Below the pieces are notes generated by a model. That model saw only the letters and a program-made list of their open reading frames with translations, was not told where the DNA came from and did not search any database. The position numbers and the translations under genes are program-made. From positions 1-7,748 of the forward strand of contig JBGTNI010000095.1 in assembly GCA_041743105.1 (NCBI GenBank): 7,748 nucleotides of DNA, in the 5' to 3' direction. The stretch's first letter is position 1, and each line of letters opens with the position of its first letter. This stretch comes from QHCE01 sp041743105. Its GTDB lineage: Bacteria > Actinomycetota > Actinomycetes > Mycobacteriales > QHCE01. This document shows, one piece after another, positions 4,675 to 7,748 of this stretch.

Positions 4675-6062
4675 GCGCCCAGACCCTGGCTCCAGTACTC
4701 ACGACGCGCTGGCCGCATCAGCCCTGGAAGCTGTCGAACTACGAGCGGCTCGACGGTTACGACGGGGTACGACGCGCGCTGCGCCGTACCCCGGAAGACC
4801 TGGTGGAACTGGTGAAACAGTCCGGTTTGCGCGGGCGTGGCGGTGCCGGATTCCCCACCGGACTGAAATGGTCATTTCTCCCCAAAGAGGACTCACCGGG
4901 CGGTGGAAAACCGCACTATCTGGTGATCAACGCCGACGAGGGCGAACCGGGGACCTGTAAGGACCTGCCGCTGATGATGGTCGATCCGCACTCGTTGCTC
5001 GAGGGCGTCGTCATCACCGCCTATGCCATCCGGGCGAATCGGGCGTTCATCTACGTGCGTGGCGAGGCTGTGCACGCCGCGCGGCGGCTTCGCCAAGCGG
5101 TGCGCGACGCCGTCGCCGCGGGCTACCTCGGTCGTAACATCCTGGGCTCGGGTTTCGACCTCGACGTGGTCGTGCACGCCGGCGCCGGTGCTTATATCTG
5201 TGGGGAAGAGACCGCGCTGCTGGAATCCTTGGAAGGCTTCCGGGGCCAACCTCGGCTCAAGCCCCCATTCCCCGCGACGCACGGCCTCTATGCCTCACCC
5301 ACTGTGGTGAACAACGTGGAGACCATCGCTAGCGTGCCGTTCATCGTGCGGCACGGCGTCGACTGGTGGAAGTCGATGGGGACCGAAAAATCGCCCGGTC
5401 CCAAGATCTACTCCATCTCCGGGCACGTCAAGCATCCCGGACAGTACGAATGCGAGCTCGGTGTCACGCTGCGCCAGCTTTTGGAGCTGGCCGGAGGTGT
5501 CCGGGCGGGGCGTTTCCTGAAGTTCTGGACCCCCGGTGGCTCCTCCACGCCGTACTTCACCGCCGATCATCTGGATGTCCCGTTGGACTTCGAAGGCGCG
5601 GCAGCGGCGGGCTCCATGCTTGGCACCACCGCGATCATGGTCTTCGACGAGACAACCTGCATTGTTGGCGCCACGCTGCGATTCATCGAGTTCTACGCCC
5701 ACGAGTCATGCGGCAAGTGCACCCCGTGTCGCGAAGGTAACTACTGGATGGAACAGGTGCTGCACCGCTTGGAGGCTGGGGAGGGCACCGAGGAAGACCT
5801 CACCACGCTGCTAGACACTTGCGACAATATCTTTGGCCGCTCCTTCTGCGCGCTTGGTGACGGCGCCACCAGCTCGGTGATGAGTTCGATTAGATACTTC
5901 CGCGACGAGTACATCGACCACGTTCGGCAGCGGCGCTGCCCGCTGGGTAAGAGCGCCGGCGCTACCCACGCGGCGCCGAGTACGGCGCAGGCGCGTCATG
6001 CGCTGCGCGGTGAGCTGCCGGACGGGCGGGACGACATGGTTGTGCAGGGGGCCCACAGATGA
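4671..6062 (+). CDS. nuoF: NADH-quinone oxidoreductase subunit F
   Basis: NuoF (51-kDa subunit) binds NADH, FMN and the [4Fe-4S] cluster N3 and starts electron transfer in complex I. The product is 463 residues. The FMN/NADH-binding glycine-rich motif GLRGRGGAGFPTGLKW covers about residues 52-67. The nucleotide-site acidic segment NADEGEPGT is at 87-95 and GAGAYICGEETALLESLEG at 171-189. The SLBB-type region follows (about 245-330). N3 ligands are Cys347, Cys350 and Cys353 (SCGKCTPCREG) and Cys393 (SFCALGDGA). The last 40 or so residues are variable and Ala/Arg-rich. The start ATG 4671 overlaps the nuoE stop (ATGA) and has GGGAGG at 4659-4664, 6 bases away. The stop overlaps the nuoG start in the same way, so E, F and G should be made in step. 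Confidence 0.97.
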   Translation: MSAQTLAPVLTTRWPHQPWKLSNYERLDGYDGVRRALRRTPEDLVELVKQSGLRGRGGAGFPTGLKWSFLPKEDSPGGGKPHYLVINADEGEPGTCKDLPLMMVDPHSLLEGVVITAYAIRANRAFIYVRGEAVHAARRLRQAVRDAVAAGYLGRNILGSGFDLDVVVHAGAGAYICGEETALLESLEGFRGQPRLKPPFPATHGLYASPTVVNNVETIASVPFIVRHGVDWWKSMGTEKSPGPKIYSISGHVKHPGQYECELGVTLRQLLELAGGVRAGRFLKFWTPGGSSTPYFTADHLDVPLDFEGAAAAGSMLGTTAIMVFDETTCIVGATLRFIEFYAHESCGKCTPCREGNYWMEQVLHRLEAGEGTEEDLTTLLDTCDNIFGRSFCALGDGATSSVMSSIRYFRDEYIDHVRQRRCPLGKSAGATHAAPSTAQARHALRGELPDGRDDMVVQGAHR

Positions 6063-7748
6063 CCATCGCACCGCAGAGCGTGCACGTCTCGACCTCCGTC
6101 GGAGCACCCACACCGCCGCCGGTGGGCCTTACCGTCGACGGAGTCGCCATCACGGTGCCGCAAGGCACTTTGGTGATTCGCGCCGCCGAGTTGCTCGGTG
6201 TGGCGATTCCCCGGTTCTGTGACCACCCGCTGCTGGACCCGGTGGGCGCCTGCCGGCAATGCATCGTGGAGGTGGAAGGGCAGCGCAAGCCAATGACGGC
6301 CTGCACCACCGTGGTCACCGAGGGCATGGTGGTCAAAACACAGCACAGCAGTGAGATGGCGGCCAAAGCGCAGAGCGGCACCATGGAACTGCTGCTGATC
6401 AACCATCCGCTGGACTGTCCAGTCTGCGACAAGGGTGGCGAGTGTCCGCTGCAGAACCAAGCTATGAGCGCTGGCCGAGCGACCTCGCGATTCCACGACG
6501 TCAAACGCACTTTCCCCAAACCACTGCCGATCTCGACGGAGATACTGCTGGACCGCGAGCGTTGCGTGCTGTGTGCCAGGTGCACTCGGTTCTCCGCTCA
6601 GATCGCCGGTGACCCGTTCATCGAGCTATTCGATCGGGGCGCCGGCGAGCAGGTCTCGGTGTATCGGGGCGAAGAGCTGGAAGAACCCACACAGAGAGCG
6701 TCCTCCGATAGGTCATCTGCCAAGGCCGCAGGAGCCGACGCCTACGAAGTGGGTAGGCGAGGCGACGAGAACGACGGCAGGGGCCTATCAGAGGGCGATC
6801 CGTTCAATTCCTACTTTTCGGGTAATACAATCCAGATCTGTCCGGTCGGGGCGCTCACCAGCGCCACCTACCGGTTCCGTGCCCGACCCTTCGATCTGGT
6901 CTCGACGCCCGGCGTCTGCGAACACTGCTCGTCGGGTTGTGCTCAGCGCACCGACTGGCGCCGTAACCGGGTGATGCGTCGCCTCGCCGGAGACGACCCG
7001 GAAGTGAACGAGGAGTGGAACTGCGACAAGGGCCGGTTCGCGTTCGCCTACCCCACGACCGAGGGTCGGATCACGACCCCACTTATCCGCGATGTTTCTG
7101 GCGACCTCGTACCGGCATCGTGGAGCGAGGCGCTCACCGTCGCGGCGGAGGGACTACGGGAAGCGCGCGACGCCGCCGGTGTCGGGGTGCTCACCGGTGG
7201 CCGACTCACCGTGGAGGACGCCTACGCCTACAGCGTTTTCACCCGCGCGGTGCTGGGTAGCAACGACATCGACTTCCGGGCCCGCCCGCACAGGTGCGAG
7301 GAATCGGACTTCCTTGCCGACCATGTCGCGGGTGTGACACCCGCGACCGGTGGGCTCACCTACCGCGATCTCGACACCGCGTCGACCGTGCTGCTGGTGG
7401 GCTTTGAGCCCGAAGAAGAGTCCCCCATCGTCTTTCTGCGGCTACGCAAGGCAAGCCGTCGACTCGATGCCGCAGCGCACATCTACTCCTTGGCACCTTG
7501 GGCGAGTCGCGGGCTGGAGAAGCTGTCCGGCACGCTGGTCGAGACGGCGCCCGGTAAGGAGCCCACCGCGCTGGATGCGCTGGCGTCAGACGATGGTCGG
7601 CTGGCCGACCTAGCCGCTGGGCTACGCCGGCCAGGCGCGGTGATTCTGGTCGGCGAACGCGCCGCAGAGACCGCAGGTACCCTGACGGCTGCCGCCCGGC
7701 TGGCGCGGGCTACCAGTGCACGCCTCGCGTGGGTACCGCGCCGTGCTG
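6059..7748 (+). CDS. nuoG: NADH-quinone oxidoreductase subunit G (5' part, runs off the window)
   Basis: NuoG (75-kDa subunit) is the largest subunit and carries the Fe-S chain from NuoF towards NuoI/NuoB. Codons 1-563 are open to the window edge. The N-terminal 2Fe-2S domain has N1b ligands Cys54, Cys65, Cys68 and Cys82. His116, Cys120, Cys123 and Cys129 form the His-ligated N5-type cluster. Cys169, Cys172, Cys175 and Cys261 form the next 4Fe-4S cluster. Cys287, Cys290, Cys294 and Cys322 give the extra N7 cluster found only in some bacteria. From about residue 340 a molybdopterin-oxidoreductase-like domain begins, which binds no molybdenum in complex I. A hydrophilic insertion lies at about 205-246, between Cys175 and Cys261. 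The start ATG 6059 overlaps the nuoF stop (ATGA), with AGGGGG at 6046-6051. The C-terminus is outside the window. Confidence 0.96.
   Translation, partial: MTIAPQSVHVSTSVGAPTPPPVGLTVDGVAITVPQGTLVIRAAELLGVAIPRFCDHPLLDPVGACRQCIVEVEGQRKPMTACTTVVTEGMVVKTQHSSEMAAKAQSGTMELLLINHPLDCPVCDKGGECPLQNQAMSAGRATSRFHDVKRTFPKPLPISTEILLDRERCVLCARCTRFSAQIAGDPFIELFDRGAGEQVSVYRGEELEEPTQRASSDRSSAKAAGADAYEVGRRGDENDGRGLSEGDPFNSYFSGNTIQICPVGALTSATYRFRARPFDLVSTPGVCEHCSSGCAQRTDWRRNRVMRRLAGDDPEVNEEWNCDKGRFAFAYPTTEGRITTPLIRDVSGDLVPASWSEALTVAAEGLREARDAAGVGVLTGGRLTVEDAYAYSVFTRAVLGSNDIDFRARPHRCEESDFLADHVAGVTPATGGLTYRDLDTASTVLLVGFEPEEESPIVFLRLRKASRRLDAAAHIYSLAPWASRGLEKLSGTLVETAPGKEPTALDALASDDGRLADLAAGLRRPGAVILVGERAAETAGTLTAAARLARATSARLAWVPRRA
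6702..6794 (+). repeat. Imperfect inverted repeat bounding an in-frame insertion in nuoG
   Basis: The left arm CCTCCGATAGGTCATCTGCC (6702-6721) is nearly the reverse complement of the right arm GGCAGGGGCCTATCAGAGG (6776-6794). The outer block pairs at 10 of 11 positions and the inner CTGCC/GGCAG is exact, with a small bulge between. Inside is a second hairpin, CGCCTAC (6739-6745) with GTAGGCG (6753-6759). The whole segment is 93 bases (31 codons) and stays open in the nuoG frame. It covers most of a hydrophilic stretch (residues 215-245) missing from the NuoG sequences I recall. It may be a small palindromic element inserted in frame. Confidence 0.5.

Noticed and set aside
1037..6755. GAAGTGGGTA shared by the nuoA-nuoB repeat (1037-1046) and the nuoG insertion (6746-6755)
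   Set aside because: A 10-base match is expected many times by chance in a window this size, so it does not show that the two elements are related.
6695..6800. Possible target-site duplication (GCG) flanking the nuoG insertion
   Set aside because: GCG on both sides is too short and too common in GC-rich DNA to count as evidence of transposition.
6573..6974. A 133-codon plus-strand frame inside nuoG
   Set aside because: It is out of frame with a nuoG region holding conserved cysteine motifs, and its Arg/Pro/Ser-rich product is typical of a frame shadow.

Overview
The window is the 5' part of a respiratory complex I (NADH:menaquinone oxidoreductase, nuo) operon from a high-GC Gram-positive bacterium. 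The encoded proteins look most like those of Mycobacteriales (Mycobacterium/Nocardia/Rhodococcus-type): GTG starts, stop/start overlaps of 1-4 bases, the C-terminal NuoE extension with a PLCSFK segment, the NuoC N-terminus with an MFGV...GDTSG segment, and a NuoG that keeps the N7 cluster cysteines. Genus cannot be settled from this sequence alone.

Layout, all on the + strand. Positions 1-214 hold no gene and carry at most weak promoter signals. Positions 215-466 encode a small two-helix membrane protein of DUF4229 type. A long hairpin (466-524) starts in its stop codon. A 130-base control region follows (about 525-657) with several dyads: an imperfect DtxR/IdeR-like iron box (536-554), CTGGTACCAG (563-572) and a perfect 14-bp palindrome (597-610). 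Then come nuoA (658-1023), a 90-base gap filled by a degenerate 15-bp tandem repeat, nuoB (1114-1806), nuoC (1803-2564), nuoD (2561-3919), nuoE (3919-4674), nuoF (4671-6062) and the first 563 codons of nuoG (6059 to the window end). nuoH to nuoN would be expected beyond the right edge.

The genes build the NADH-oxidising module (NuoE, F, G: FMN plus Fe-S clusters N1a, N3, N1b, N4/N5/N6b-type and N7), the quinone-reducing connecting module (NuoB with cluster N2, NuoC, NuoD) and the first membrane subunit (NuoA). Every cluster ligand I looked for is present, so the complex looks functional.

I see no undescribed multi-gene system, mobile element with its own genes, tRNA/rRNA or CRISPR array. The unusual content is small-scale. 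There are three separate 15-bp tandem repeats (nuoA-nuoB gap, nuoD/nuoE stop-start junction, nuoE tail). There is also a roughly 31-codon in-frame insertion in NuoG, bounded by an imperfect 20-bp inverted repeat and rich in AGA/AGG codons, between cysteine ligands of one Fe-S cluster. A candidate iron box sits in front of this iron-rich enzyme's operon.
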